Of a DNA stretch of 64,000 bases, positions 34,791-43,457 are shown one piece after another. The stretch's first letter is position 1. The number at the start of each line of letters is the position of its first letter. This stretch comes from Bifidobacterium callimiconis. GTDB taxonomy: Bacteria; Actinomycetota; Actinomycetes; Actinomycetales; Bifidobacteriaceae. Location: positions 1-64,000 of the forward strand of contig NZ_QXGJ01000013.1 of NCBI RefSeq assembly GCF_003952005.1, written 5' to 3'. A program made the translations under genes and the position numbers. The notes under the pieces are model-generated. The model saw nothing but the letters and a program-made list of their open reading frames with translations. It was not told where the DNA came from and made no database searches.

Positions 34791-34816
34791 TTTCTTAGTG
34801 TGATCACACTAAGAAA
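34791..34816. repeat. Perfect 26-bp palindrome around TGTGATCACA
   Basis: The 26 bases are perfectly self-complementary (left half TTTCTTAGTGTGA). An outer pair CCATTTCTT/AAGAAATGG encloses a partial extra half-site, so several alternative folds exist. It lies about 90 nt downstream of the anchored lyase's stop, with a related copy at 32099. Confidence 0.7.
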
Positions 34817-34909
34817 TCACACCAAGAAATGGAGGGGCTGCGCTGGTTTCTTCCTCCGTCACGCTGGGCGTGACGCCTCCCTCGTCAGAGGGAGGCGAGG
34901 GGGTAGAGC

Positions 34910-37900
34910 TCAGGCGCGGCGCCTGCGCAGGATCAGGGCGGCTCCCGCTCCGACCAGCGCGATCGCTGTGATGGCGATGCCGGCCACGGCGCTGCCGGTG
35001 CGGCTCAGCTTGGAGACGTTCGTCTTGGTGCCGGAGACGCTCCTGTTCGCATTGCCGCCGCTGACGGTACCGGTGTTGCTGCCATTACCGTTCGTGGAAC
35101 CATTGGCACCGTTGCCGTTAGTGCCGGCGTTGCCGTTGGAACCGTTAGAACCGGCGTTGCCGGCGGTATTGCCGCCATTGCCATTGCCGGAACCGTTCTC
35201 TCCGGAACCGCCGTTCTCCGAACCGTTGCCATTGCTACCGTTGCCGCCATTGTCCTTGTGCTTCAGACCATCCTTGGCGGTCTTCAGCGCGGCGGTCGCG
35301 GCATCCACCTGCTCCTGCGTGGAGTTCTCGTCGTCGCGCACCTGACGAGCGGCGCCGAGCGCGGTCTGGAACGCCTTCCAGCTGGCGTCGGTGTAATCGC
35401 CCTGACCGTTGCCGTCAACACCTTCGGCGTCGGTGATCGCGGCGATCAGACCGGCCTTGTCCACGCCGGCGACCTGCTTGGTCCATCCGGCGTACAGCGT
35501 CACGTTGCCGGTCACGGCGTCGGCGTCGAAGTCCCACGCGTGGGTCAGTGCCTCGTCGGAGTACCAGCCGGTGAACGTGTAGCCGTCACGGGTCGGGTCG
35601 GCCGGCTTGGTGGCCTTGTCGTGCCACTCCACGGTCTGCGCGGCCACGTCGGAGCCGCCGTTCGCGTTGAAAGTCACGGTCATGTCGCCCACCTGGCGCA
35701 TCAGGCCGAACGAGCCCTTCACGCCGTCCGCGCCGAGCACGAGCCTAGGGGAGGTGTTGGCCGGGTCGCCGCTGGTCTTCGGGTCGATGGTCAGCTGACG
35801 GTTGCCGTGCGAGGGCGAGGTGATCGTGGCGCCCGGAGCGCCGATTGCGGAGACCTTGAACTTCTCGTTGTCGCCGATCTTGGAGGCGCTCGCCTTCACG
35901 ACCAGCGTGCCGGCGTCGTCGGCCTTCTCATCGGTCACGGACAGGTACTTGCCGTTCTGCGTGGCGAGCAGCGAGACGGTGCCGTCGTCGTTGCTCACGA
36001 CCTCGAACACCGGTGCGCCCTCCCAGCGGGAGGTGATGGACACGGTGCCGTCGTCGGCCACGGAGAAGAACGAGTCGAGCGTCTGATCCACGCCGCTGGG
36101 CAGCTCGTTGGTGTCGGGACGGTACTTGTTCACCTCGTCCCAGGTGTTCTGGTACCAGGGCTTCTCGGAGGTGCGCAGCTGGATGAACGTGCGCTGCTTG
36201 CCGGCCTTGCCGTTGTAGTTGGTCAGCGTGGAGTAGTTGAGGAAGTCGAGCGTGGTGTAGCCTTCGGGACGCATGGCGCGCGCGGCCTTCTCCATCCACG
36301 TGGTGTCCACGCCGTCCACGGTGCCGTAGTGGGCGAGCGCGGTCTCGAACGTGGGGGCGAGGAATCCGCGGTAGCTCACGTTGATCCACGTGTTGATCTT
36401 GTCCCAGTAGGCGAACGGCCCACGGGCGTGGTAGATGTTGTCGACGATCTCGTAGGGCACGTCGTCGTGACCGAGGTTGTACTTGGCATACCAGTTCATG
36501 GCCTTGGCGAGACGGTTGTCGTACAGGCCCCACAGGTCGGCGTCGCCCTGTTTCTCGGCGGTCAGGCAGATCTGCGCCATCCATGCGATGGGCAGCTGCG
36601 CGTGGTCCATGTCGCGGCCGGCCTCCTGCGTCACGCCGTCGTCGTTGATGTATGCGGCGATGGATCCGTTGACGTGGATGTCCTGGTACATGGTGATCGC
36701 ACGGTTGTAGATGTGCGCGTTCTCGGTGTAGATGCCGATGGCCATCATGGTCATAATGGAGCTGTCATCCCAGCTGCCGTTGGCGATCATGGGGGCGCTG
36801 CCGTCGCGGATGACGGGGTAGAACACGTCGAGCATCTCGTTCTTGAGCGCGGTCTGCGCGTCCTTGGCGAAGCCGTCGTATCCGCCGTTGTAGTAGGTCA
36901 CGATCTCGGCGGCGGCGAGCAGCCGGTAGGTGCCGATGCTGGCACCGAGGATGCGGTCGCGGCCGTTGAACGCCTTGAGGTGCGTCCAGTTGGTGATGGT
37001 CTCGGCGGCGCGGTCGCCGTATTTGGTGTCACCGGTCACGGCCCAGGCGAGCGCGTTGTTGTAGGCGGTCTGCGCGTCCTTGTCGAACTGGTCGCGGCGC
37101 GGCGCATCCCAGCTGGTGTAGGAGCCGCGGCCGATTTCGGTGTAGTTCTGGCCGAGCGGTCCGCTGGTGGTCAGCGGGTCGGAGACGAGCTTGTCGAAGT
37201 CGGCCTTCCACGGCTGTTCGCCCTTGGCCACGTGCGCCTTCATGGTGTCGAGGTCGGCGGCGGCCAGTGCGATGCCGGGGTGGGTGAAGTCGCGCGTCTC
37301 GTTGTCCTTGACGATCGTCGACTGCGGATCGGCCTTTTCGAAGCTCACGCGGTAGGGGGCCTTGTCGGGGGTGGAGACCTCGGTGTTGAACGTGACGAAG
37401 CGGTCGCTGGCGATCTTGGTCTGGTACTTGGCGAACGACTTGCCGTCGCTTTCGTCGCCGGGCTTGATGTCGCGCTCGGAGTTCATGTGGGTGCTCACCG
37501 CGTAGCTGCTGTCGGCCTCGTTTTGGTCGAGGTAGAAGCGTTCGTTGTAGCTCACGTAGTCGGCGGTGGCGTCGATGCTGTACACGGTGGAGCCCCAGGT
37601 GGGCACGTCGTTGTAGTACTTCTCGGCCACCGTGTTCTTCTGCGTGTAGTTCTGGATGGTCAGGTACTTGCCGGAGCGGGTGTCTTGGATGGCGTACGTG
37701 GTGACCATGGATCCGAACGTCTCGGCGGGGATCGTGTCGGTGCCGGTGACGTAGTCCTGATACTTGTATTCGTATTTGATCACGTTGAACACGGACGCCT
37801 CGTCCGCGTTGTCGGTGGGGTAGACCGCGCCATCGTTGGTGCGCACGGCCAGGTATTTGCCGTCGCTGCCCTTGATCCTGGCGGTCTGCCAGACCACACC

Positions 37901-38092
37901 GTCCGGATCGGGCGTGACGGTGCTCACGGGTGCGGCGAGCGGTTCGATGGCCTCTTCTGCGTTGGCCGCGCTGGCGCCCACGCCGAACATGGAGAACGCC
38001 ATGGCGCCGGCGATGGCGGCGGCCAGGCCCGTCCTTCCCAGTCGGCGCAGCCATGACGGCCGCGTGGTTGACGACGATGTCGACAATGTCAT
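34910..38092 (-). CDS. Cell-wall-anchored alginate-lyase-fold protein, 1060 aa
   Basis: This is a surface enzyme. A signal peptide ends near ANAEE (about 45). A beta-trefoil/fascin-like module follows (about 50-235; GKYLAVRTNDGAVYP, GKYLTIQNY). The alginate-lyase (PF05426-like) helical domain spans about 260-640, with NGRDRILGASIGTYRLLAAAEI, NGSWDDSSIMTMMAIG and QEAGRDMDHAQLPIAWM, the conserved Arg-Asp...His-x-Gln block. A short beta-trefoil, an InlB-like repeat (VTFNANGGSDVAAQT..GYTFTGWY), a FIVAR helical repeat and a Gly/Asn/Ser linker come next. The end is KLSRTG + membrane helix + RRRRA, a sortase tail. It is divergent from the sugar ABC operon at 38728, so I infer extracellular cleavage of a uronic-acid polysaccharide to feed that importer. 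PL5- or PL38-like activity is possible. Confidence 0.82.
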   Translation of the reverse strand: MTLSTSSSTTRPSWLRRLGRTGLAAAIAGAMAFSMFGVGASAANAEEAIEPLAAPVSTVTPDPDGVVWQTARIKGSDGKYLAVRTNDGAVYPTDNADEASVFNVIKYEYKYQDYVTGTDTIPAETFGSMVTTYAIQDTRSGKYLTIQNYTQKNTVAEKYYNDVPTWGSTVYSIDATADYVSYNERFYLDQNEADSSYAVSTHMNSERDIKPGDESDGKSFAKYQTKIASDRFVTFNTEVSTPDKAPYRVSFEKADPQSTIVKDNETRDFTHPGIALAAADLDTMKAHVAKGEQPWKADFDKLVSDPLTTSGPLGQNYTEIGRGSYTSWDAPRRDQFDKDAQTAYNNALAWAVTGDTKYGDRAAETITNWTHLKAFNGRDRILGASIGTYRLLAAAEIVTYYNGGYDGFAKDAQTALKNEMLDVFYPVIRDGSAPMIANGSWDDSSIMTMMAIGIYTENAHIYNRAITMYQDIHVNGSIAAYINDDGVTQEAGRDMDHAQLPIAWMAQICLTAEKQGDADLWGLYDNRLAKAMNWYAKYNLGHDDVPYEIVDNIYHARGPFAYWDKINTWINVSYRGFLAPTFETALAHYGTVDGVDTTWMEKAARAMRPEGYTTLDFLNYSTLTNYNGKAGKQRTFIQLRTSEKPWYQNTWDEVNKYRPDTNELPSGVDQTLDSFFSVADDGTVSITSRWEGAPVFEVVSNDDGTVSLLATQNGKYLSVTDEKADDAGTLVVKASASKIGDNEKFKVSAIGAPGATITSPSHGNRQLTIDPKTSGDPANTSPRLVLGADGVKGSFGLMRQVGDMTVTFNANGGSDVAAQTVEWHDKATKPADPTRDGYTFTGWYSDEALTHAWDFDADAVTGNVTLYAGWTKQVAGVDKAGLIAAITDAEGVDGNGQGDYTDASWKAFQTALGAARQVRDDENSTQEQVDAATAALKTAKDGLKHKDNGGNGSNGNGSENGGSGENGSGNGNGGNTAGNAGSNGSNGNAGTNGNGANGSTNGNGSNTGTVSGGNANRSVSGTKTNVSKLSRTGSAVAGIAITAIALVGAGAALILRRRRA

Positions 38093-38445
38093 TCCTAGGT
38101 CCCTTCCTCGGGAGTTCTCAGACGACGATCATGCGGCGGGACGCGTACGCATTCCGTGCGTCGCGGATATCGATGCGCGTGGGGATGCGTGCGGCGGATG
38201 CCGTGGCGATCGTTCGTCCGATGATCGGTTCGCCGTTGCGCGCGGCGAATGAATACTGCCTTGTATGTGTGACTGTTGATGATTTGCCCGGCCGTTCGGC
38301 ATTGGTTGGCGGATGCCGAATGGCCGGATATGGGTTGGCGTTGGCGGGCTGGATTGCCCGGTCCGTAAGCCGCCTGCCGACCTCCGTTCCATACGTTGAG
38401 CGGGAGTCTATCTCACACTGAAAACCTCACAAATCCAGCATGATG

Positions 38446-38459
38446 TGTAAGCGGTTACA
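38446..38459. promoter_or_regulatory. LacI-type operator upstream of anchored lyase gene
   Basis: TGTAAGCGGTTACA, again TGTAA-N4-TTACA, lies in the 635-nt divergent region between the lyase and the ABC operon. It is about 355 nt from the lyase start. The rest of 38093-38445 shows no supported gene. Confidence 0.55.
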
Positions 38460-38531
38460 GGCTTGATCTGCACTATACAAGTCGTTTCTCGGAATTATCA
38501 ATGTAACGAAACGCCGGAAATTTCAACGAAA

Positions 38532-38591
38532 TTGACAGTTTGCCATAGTTTGCTTTATTCTGTAGTTGTTTCGCAGTTGAAACTAGTTACA
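38532..38591 (+). promoter_or_regulatory. Promoter and LacI-type operator of the sugar ABC operon
   Basis: TTGACA (38532-38537) and TATTCT (38556-38561) are 18 bp apart. About 16 nt downstream of the -10 box lies TGAAACTAGTTACA (38578-38591), a LacI-type palindrome that would cover the early transcribed region and block transcription. The LacI gene at the end of this operon is the natural candidate repressor. Confidence 0.7.
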
Positions 38592-38727
38592 CAAACTACA
38601 ACAACACAGAACTGAACATCGACATGATCGATTGAACGGACTCGGTGGTCTGCGATCGGCATGCCGATAGATCAAGACCAACCCGGTCGGCGACGATCGG
38701 GCAACAGCCAAACCAAGGAGGGTTCGG

Positions 38728-40050
38728 ATGAACAAGCGTTGGATGAAGATCGCGATCAGCGCGGTCGCGGCCGTGGGCATGCTCGCCCCGCTGGCCGCCT
38801 GCGGCGGCTCCTCGAGCGGCAGCTCCAGCTCCAGCAACGGCACCACCACGATCGAATGGTGGGGTTGGGATCAGGGTCAGAAGGCCCAGGCCGAAGCGTT
38901 CAACAAGTCGCAGAACAAGATCAAGGTCGTCTACAAGCAGCAGGCCTCGCAGGAGAAGGCCGAGCAGGCCCTCGTCAACGCCGTCAAGGCCGGCAACGCC
39001 CCGGATCTGACCCAGGTCAACATGGACTCCACGATCTCGCTGCTCGCCGACGGCACGCTGCAGGATCTCAACCAGTACAAGCCCGACACCTCCAAGATCT
39101 CCAAGCAGGCCATCGAATCCTTCACCGTGGGCAACAACCTCGCCGTGATCCCCTACAAGGTCAGCCCGCAGTTCATGATCGTCAACCAGAAGACCTTCAA
39201 CGACAACGGCGTGCAGGTGCCCACCACCTGGGACGAGATGATCCAGGCTGGCAAGGATCTCAAGGCCAAGAACCCCGACGTCAAGCTGATCAACCTGCCC
39301 GGTGAGGATCCGTCGCAGCTGGTGCTCATGGCCCAGCAGTTCGGCGCCAAGTGGTACTCCACCAAGGGCGACAAGTGGATCATCGACATCAACGGCCCGG
39401 AGACCAAGAAGGCCGCCGAATACCTGCAGCAGATCGTCGACAACGACATGTACTCCCAGAAGACCTACGTCGAATGGGACGCCCTGATGCAGTTCTTCCA
39501 GTCCGGCAACCTCGCCACGGTCGGCACCTCCACCTGGCAGCTGTCCGCCTACCAGTCCAACTTCTCGCAGTCCCTCGGCGACTGGCACGCGGTGGCATGG
39601 CCCAAGGAGTCCGCTGACTCCAAGGTCGTCACCCCGCTGAACGCCCAGGGCAACGGTGTTCCGAAGGGCGCCAAGAACCCGCAGGCCGCCGTCGAGTTCG
39701 CCACCTGGCTCGCCACCAACGACGAGGCCATCAAGATCGCCGCCAACGCCCAGACCGGTTCCGGCGCCTTCCCGGCAGTCGCCGACGCCTCCAAGTACGT
39801 GGCCGACTCCCTGCCCGACAAGCTGCTCGACAACAAGGACGACGCCGCCAAGGTGGTTGAAGAAGCCGACCAGACCCTCGCCCCGTACACCACCGGCGTG
39901 AACTGGAGCTCCATGTTCAAGCAGCTGCAGGACCAGTGGGCCCAGTTCACCGAGCACAAGATCACCGCCGATCAGATGCTTGACAACGTCCAGGCCTGGA
40001 CCGTCAAGGACCTCAAGGACAAGGGCGTCAGCGTCGAGTCCGCGAACTGA
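38728..40050 (+). CDS. Sugar ABC transporter solute-binding lipoprotein
   Basis: This 440-aa extracellular lipoprotein has a signal peptide with lipobox LAAC (Cys25) followed by a Gly/Ser linker. It has the MalE-type cluster fold (TTIEWWGWDQGQKAQAEAFN; GTSTWQLSAYQSN; NPQAAVEFATWLATNDEA). It captures an oligosaccharide for the MalF/MalG pair downstream. AAGGAGG precedes the ATG. Its gene is divergent from a surface lyase gene, so the ligand may be a lyase product. The gap to the permease gene contains hairpins that may keep SBP expression above that of the permeases. Confidence 0.93.
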   Translation: MNKRWMKIAISAVAAVGMLAPLAACGGSSSGSSSSSNGTTTIEWWGWDQGQKAQAEAFNKSQNKIKVVYKQQASQEKAEQALVNAVKAGNAPDLTQVNMDSTISLLADGTLQDLNQYKPDTSKISKQAIESFTVGNNLAVIPYKVSPQFMIVNQKTFNDNGVQVPTTWDEMIQAGKDLKAKNPDVKLINLPGEDPSQLVLMAQQFGAKWYSTKGDKWIIDINGPETKKAAEYLQQIVDNDMYSQKTYVEWDALMQFFQSGNLATVGTSTWQLSAYQSNFSQSLGDWHAVAWPKESADSKVVTPLNAQGNGVPKGAKNPQAAVEFATWLATNDEAIKIAANAQTGSGAFPAVADASKYVADSLPDKLLDNKDDAAKVVEEADQTLAPYTTGVNWSSMFKQLQDQWAQFTEHKITADQMLDNVQAWTVKDLKDKGVSVESAN

Positions 40051-40086
40051 TCGCGCTGATCGCAGTACGCAAACAACGATAACTGA

Positions 40087-40210
40087 GTCCCTCCCTCAGA
40101 CGGGCTGACGCCCGCCAGCTCCCTCCCAAGGAGGGAGCACGAGCTCGGAACCCTGTGTTCTCCCTCCAAGGGAGGGAGATGTCGTGACGAAGTCACGACA
40201 GAGGGAGGGA
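40087..40210. repeat. Type B repeats between SBP and permease genes
   Basis: Two opposed units: CCCTCCCTCAGACGGGC...GCCCGCC + GCTCCCTCCCAAGGAGGGAGC, then TCTCCCTCCAAGGGAGGGAGA + TGTCGTGACGAAGTCACGAC + AGAGGGAGGG. The following 330 nt to the permease start are pyrimidine-rich and contain GCCGTCG...CGACGGC (about 40370-40407), possibly a transcription attenuator. No gene was seen there. Confidence 0.7.
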
Positions 40211-40543
40211 TCCAACCCCGCACCCGCCAATTCCTTAACCGCCATCCGCCAAACGAAAGGAGCACAGCCCAACACCAGCGCGCAACCTCCACACAGCACT
40301 ATCACTCACAGCACGCAATTCATATTGCACATACTTCTCTTCTTCCTTTTATTTCCTCTTCCCCAATGCAACGCCGTCGGGCTTTTTCTTCTTCCTTCCG
40401 GCTCGACGGCTTTGCTTTGCCCGAAAAGAACGGGCGCTACGGGCCGCGGTGCATTCCGATCCCGCACAAGTCCCGCATTCAAGATTTTCAATCCCACACA
40501 ATCACACACATATTCCCCATCCCCGATCGTTAGGAGTTCGATC

Positions 40544-41521
40544 ATGAGTGCCGTCAGCACATCGGTGCCAGCGTCTTCAACGGCGAAGCCTGTAGCGAAG
40601 ACTCCGGCCGCGGCTCGTGAGAACAAGACCCCGTCATGGCAGAAGCGCCTCGGCTACAAGGGCGCCCTGTTCGGAGTCCCGTTCTTCGTGGGCTTCCTCT
40701 TCGTCTTCATCATCCCGCTGTTCTACGCGATCTACGAAAGCCTCTTCAAGCGCCAGTCCAGCGGTCTGGGCATCGGAGAGCCGACGCTGCACTTCTCCGG
40801 CCTCGCCCAGTACGCGCGAGTGATGCAGGATCACGACTTCTGGGTGGGCATGGGCCGCGTGGCCATCTACTCGGTCGTCGTGGTGCCGATCATCATGGGC
40901 TTCGCCCTCGCCGAGGCACTGCTCATCGACAGCGCCAAGGCCCGCGCCAAGAAGTCCTTCCGCTTCATCCTGCTCATCCCGTACATGGTCCCGACCATCG
41001 TCTCCACGCTGATGTGGGTGTACCTCTACTCTCCCGACATCGGCCCGCTGCGTAAGTTCTTCCTGCTCTTCGGACTCGACGTCAACTTCTTCAGCGCCGG
41101 CATGCTGTGGGTCTCCATGGCCAACCTGCTGCTGTGGACTCAGGTCGGTTTCAACATGCTGATCCTCTACGGCTCCCTCACCGCACTCGACCCGGCACTG
41201 CTCGAGGCCGCCCGCGTGGACGGCGCCAGCGAGCTGCGCATCGCATGGTCCATCAAGATCCCGCAGATCAGGGGCTCCATGCTCCTGACTGGCCTGCTCT
41301 CCTTCATCGGCATGCTCCAGCTGTTCGACCAGCCGCTGCTCTTCCGGTCCGCGTCGCCGCAGACCGTGACGGCCAACTTCACGCCGATCATGACCATTTA
41401 CAACTACACGTTCACCGCCGGCGGCGACTACAACTACGCGGCCGCGCTCTCCGTGGTCCTCGCCATCGTCATCGGCATCCTTTCCGCACTCATCTACGGC
41501 TTCTCGAACAGGAAGAAGTGA
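40544..41521 (+). CDS. Sugar ABC transporter permease, MalF-type
   Basis: This 325-aa permease has a long Ala/Thr/Lys-rich cytoplasmic start, six membrane helices and the EAA loop LLEAARVDGASELRIAWSIKIPQIRG that contacts the ATPase. The start at 40544 follows TAGGAGTTCGATC; the frame is open far upstream but without coding character. The partner MalG-type gene starts 5 nt after its stop. As is usual for bifidobacterial CUT1 systems, no ATPase gene is present, so a shared MsmK-like ATPase elsewhere is expected. Confidence 0.93.
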   Translation: MSAVSTSVPASSTAKPVAKTPAAARENKTPSWQKRLGYKGALFGVPFFVGFLFVFIIPLFYAIYESLFKRQSSGLGIGEPTLHFSGLAQYARVMQDHDFWVGMGRVAIYSVVVVPIIMGFALAEALLIDSAKARAKKSFRFILLIPYMVPTIVSTLMWVYLYSPDIGPLRKFFLLFGLDVNFFSAGMLWVSMANLLLWTQVGFNMLILYGSLTALDPALLEAARVDGASELRIAWSIKIPQIRGSMLLTGLLSFIGMLQLFDQPLLFRSASPQTVTANFTPIMTIYNYTFTAGGDYNYAAALSVVLAIVIGILSALIYGFSNRKK

Positions 41522-41526
41522 TCATC

Positions 41527-42423
41527 ATGACCTCCGCAACAGCATCTCGACACGGTGCCAACAAGGGCATCAAGGGACTGAGCAACAAGCGCACCCGCAC
41601 CAGCGTGCTCGTGGTCCTCGTCCTCATGGCGTTCTACGCATGCGCCCCGCTCTGGTGGCTCGTGGTCTCTGTCACCAAGACCCGCGTGGACCTCTACAAC
41701 ACCAACGGCCTGTGGTTCGGCCACAGCAACAACCTGATCCAGAACTTCCAGCAGCTGTTCCAGTACGAGAACGGCCTGTTCTTCAAGTGGATGTGGAACT
41801 CCATCCTCTACGCGGGCCTCGGCTCCCTGGTCTGCATGGTCATCTCCCTGGCCGCCGGCTACTCGCTGAGCAAGTACAAGTACCCCGGCCGCAGCATCGG
41901 CATGGGACTGGTCATGTGCTCCTTCCTGATCCCCGCCGCACTGCTCACCATGCCGATGTACCTCATGTTCTCCGCCGTGCACATGACCGACACCATCTGG
42001 GCCGTGCTCGTGCCGTTCTTCATCAACGCGTTCGACGTGTACCTCGCCAAGGTGTACATCGACGGATCCGTGCCCGACGAACTGCTCGAGGCCGCACGCG
42101 TGGACGGCGCCGGCGAGTTCTACATCTTCAGCAAGATCGTACTGCCGCTGCTCTCCACCCCGGCCGCCACCATCTTCATCTTGACCTTCGTGCTCAACTG
42201 GAACAACTTCTACCTGCCGATCGTGATGCTGCGCGGCTCCGATAAGTGGACCCTGTCGCTCGGCCTCTACAGCTTCATGCAGACCAAGCAGAACGCCCTG
42301 TTCGACCCGACCACCATCGCGCTCGCCGGCGCCGTGCTCTCCATCGTGCCGCTGGCCGTGGTGATGATCGCCATGCAGCGCTACTGGAAGTCCGGCGTGG
42401 CGCTCGGTTCCGTCAAGGGGTGA
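41527..42423 (+). CDS. Sugar ABC transporter permease, MalG-type
   Basis: This 298-aa inner-membrane permease of six helices has the EAA motif LLEAARVDGAGEFYIFSKIVLPLL and the typical opening VLMAFYACAPLWWLVVSVTKTRVDLYN. It starts just after the MalF-type gene and ends 8 nt before the alpha/beta hydrolase gene, so it is in the middle of a tight operon. It forms the translocation channel with the MalF-type subunit. Confidence 0.93.
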   Translation: MTSATASRHGANKGIKGLSNKRTRTSVLVVLVLMAFYACAPLWWLVVSVTKTRVDLYNTNGLWFGHSNNLIQNFQQLFQYENGLFFKWMWNSILYAGLGSLVCMVISLAAGYSLSKYKYPGRSIGMGLVMCSFLIPAALLTMPMYLMFSAVHMTDTIWAVLVPFFINAFDVYLAKVYIDGSVPDELLEAARVDGAGEFYIFSKIVLPLLSTPAATIFILTFVLNWNNFYLPIVMLRGSDKWTLSLGLYSFMQTKQNALFDPTTIALAGAVLSIVPLAVVMIAMQRYWKSGVALGSVKG

Positions 42424-42431
42424 TCGATCCG

Positions 42432-43247
42432 ATGTCTTCCTCCACCACATACGCCGTCCTCGTCCACGGATGGGGCGGCTCCCCGAAAGCCTGGGATACG
42501 GTTCGCTTCCCGGCCACCTGGACGACGTTCGCCTACACGCTTCCCGGCCATGGCGACCGCGCCCAGGAGGGTCCGTGGACCATCCGTGAGACCGCCGAGG
42601 ATCTGGCCGACTACGTGCGGTCGGTCGTGCCGGCCGGCGTGAAGCCGCTCATCATCGCGCACTCGATGGGCGGACAGCTGTCCATGCTGCTCAACGCCGA
42701 ACATCCCGAACTCGTGTCCGGCGAAGTGGTGATCGACCCCGCCTACAACGGCGGCGACTCGCCAGAGGAGCTGGCCGAGACCCATCGGAACCTCGCCGAG
42801 CTGCACTGCGACCCGCATGCCATGATGCGCGAGTTCGTCAAGGGCGCGTTCGGTCCGTACCTCAACAACGACGCCCGCCGCGTGATCCTCGACGACATCG
42901 AACGCACCAACGGCCAGGCACTGGTCGACTACTTCGCCTCCGAATACCTCGATCCTGGCGCCTTCGGACTGAAGCGTGACACCCCGAACGTGGCGAAAAG
43001 GCGCACCCGTCCGGTGCTCGGCTTCTACATGACCGACGCCCGCGGCAACGCCGAACGCGAATGCAACCCGGAGGGGCTCGACGTGAGCATCTCCCTGTGG
43101 AAGGAGGCCGGCCATCGGCACTTCATGCACATGGAGGATCCGGAGCGCTTCTCCCGCGAGGTCGTGGAATGGGCCGTGCAGCACGGACTCGCCGACGCCG
43201 GCGACCTGCTCTCCGCTCCGGTCGAAACCGCCGCGGTGCGCGCCTAG
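42432..43247 (+). CDS. Alpha/beta hydrolase in sugar ABC operon
   Basis: This 271-aa cytoplasmic hydrolase has VLVHGWGGSPKAWDT (oxyanion loop), nucleophile Ser in IIAHSMGGQLSML, and a C-terminal His in GHRHFMHMEDPERF. Its place right behind malFG-type genes suggests that it removes acyl groups (acetyl, methyl or feruloyl esters) from the imported oligosaccharide. A decarboxylase or peptidase-like role within the fold cannot be ruled out. The ATG at 42432 is preceded by AAGGGG. Confidence 0.8.
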   Translation: MSSSTTYAVLVHGWGGSPKAWDTVRFPATWTTFAYTLPGHGDRAQEGPWTIRETAEDLADYVRSVVPAGVKPLIIAHSMGGQLSMLLNAEHPELVSGEVVIDPAYNGGDSPEELAETHRNLAELHCDPHAMMREFVKGAFGPYLNNDARRVILDDIERTNGQALVDYFASEYLDPGAFGLKRDTPNVAKRRTRPVLGFYMTDARGNAERECNPEGLDVSISLWKEAGHRHFMHMEDPERFSREVVEWAVQHGLADAGDLLSAPVETAAVRA

Positions 43248-43269
43248 CTTCCAGCTTTCAAGGCATTGG

Positions 43270-43316
43270 CTCCCCTCAGTCCGCTTCGCGGACAGCTCCC
43301 CTCTCCGAGGGGAGCC
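43270..43316. repeat. Type B repeat (TCCCCTC subtype)
   Basis: GGCTCCCCTCAGTC + CGCTTCGCG + GACAGCTCCCCTCTCCGAGGGGAGCC forms two stems between the hydrolase and regulator genes. Confidence 0.7.
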
Positions 43317-43457
43317 AAAGCAGCCCGACCAACTTCCCCCACACCCCCTGTCCGCACATCAGACGACAGTGGGTATGGTCTGCGAATACGGATTCCGCGA
43401 TCGATCGCAGTCCGCAACCGCCATCATCTTTCAACACCTACCGGTAAGGAGCCGAAC

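Larger units (their letters stand above)
33631..34909. other. Long repeat-filled spacer, no gene supported
   Basis: About 1.3 kb between two minus-strand genes. It holds a half type A repeat (34068-34110) and six copies of a GGCGGAAGAGG-type word at about 34117, 34167, 34234, 34290, 34350 and 34418 (period 50-68 nt). A long hairpin lies at 34452-34507, a palindrome at 34791-34816 and a short type B unit at 34852-34902. The open frames are inconsistent with coding. The periodic words may be what is left of a repetitive gene. Confidence 0.5.

Noticed and set aside
35258..38056. 932-aa plus-strand frame opposite the anchored lyase
   Set aside because: Shadow of the lyase gene, which has signal peptide, domains and sorting tail on the minus strand.
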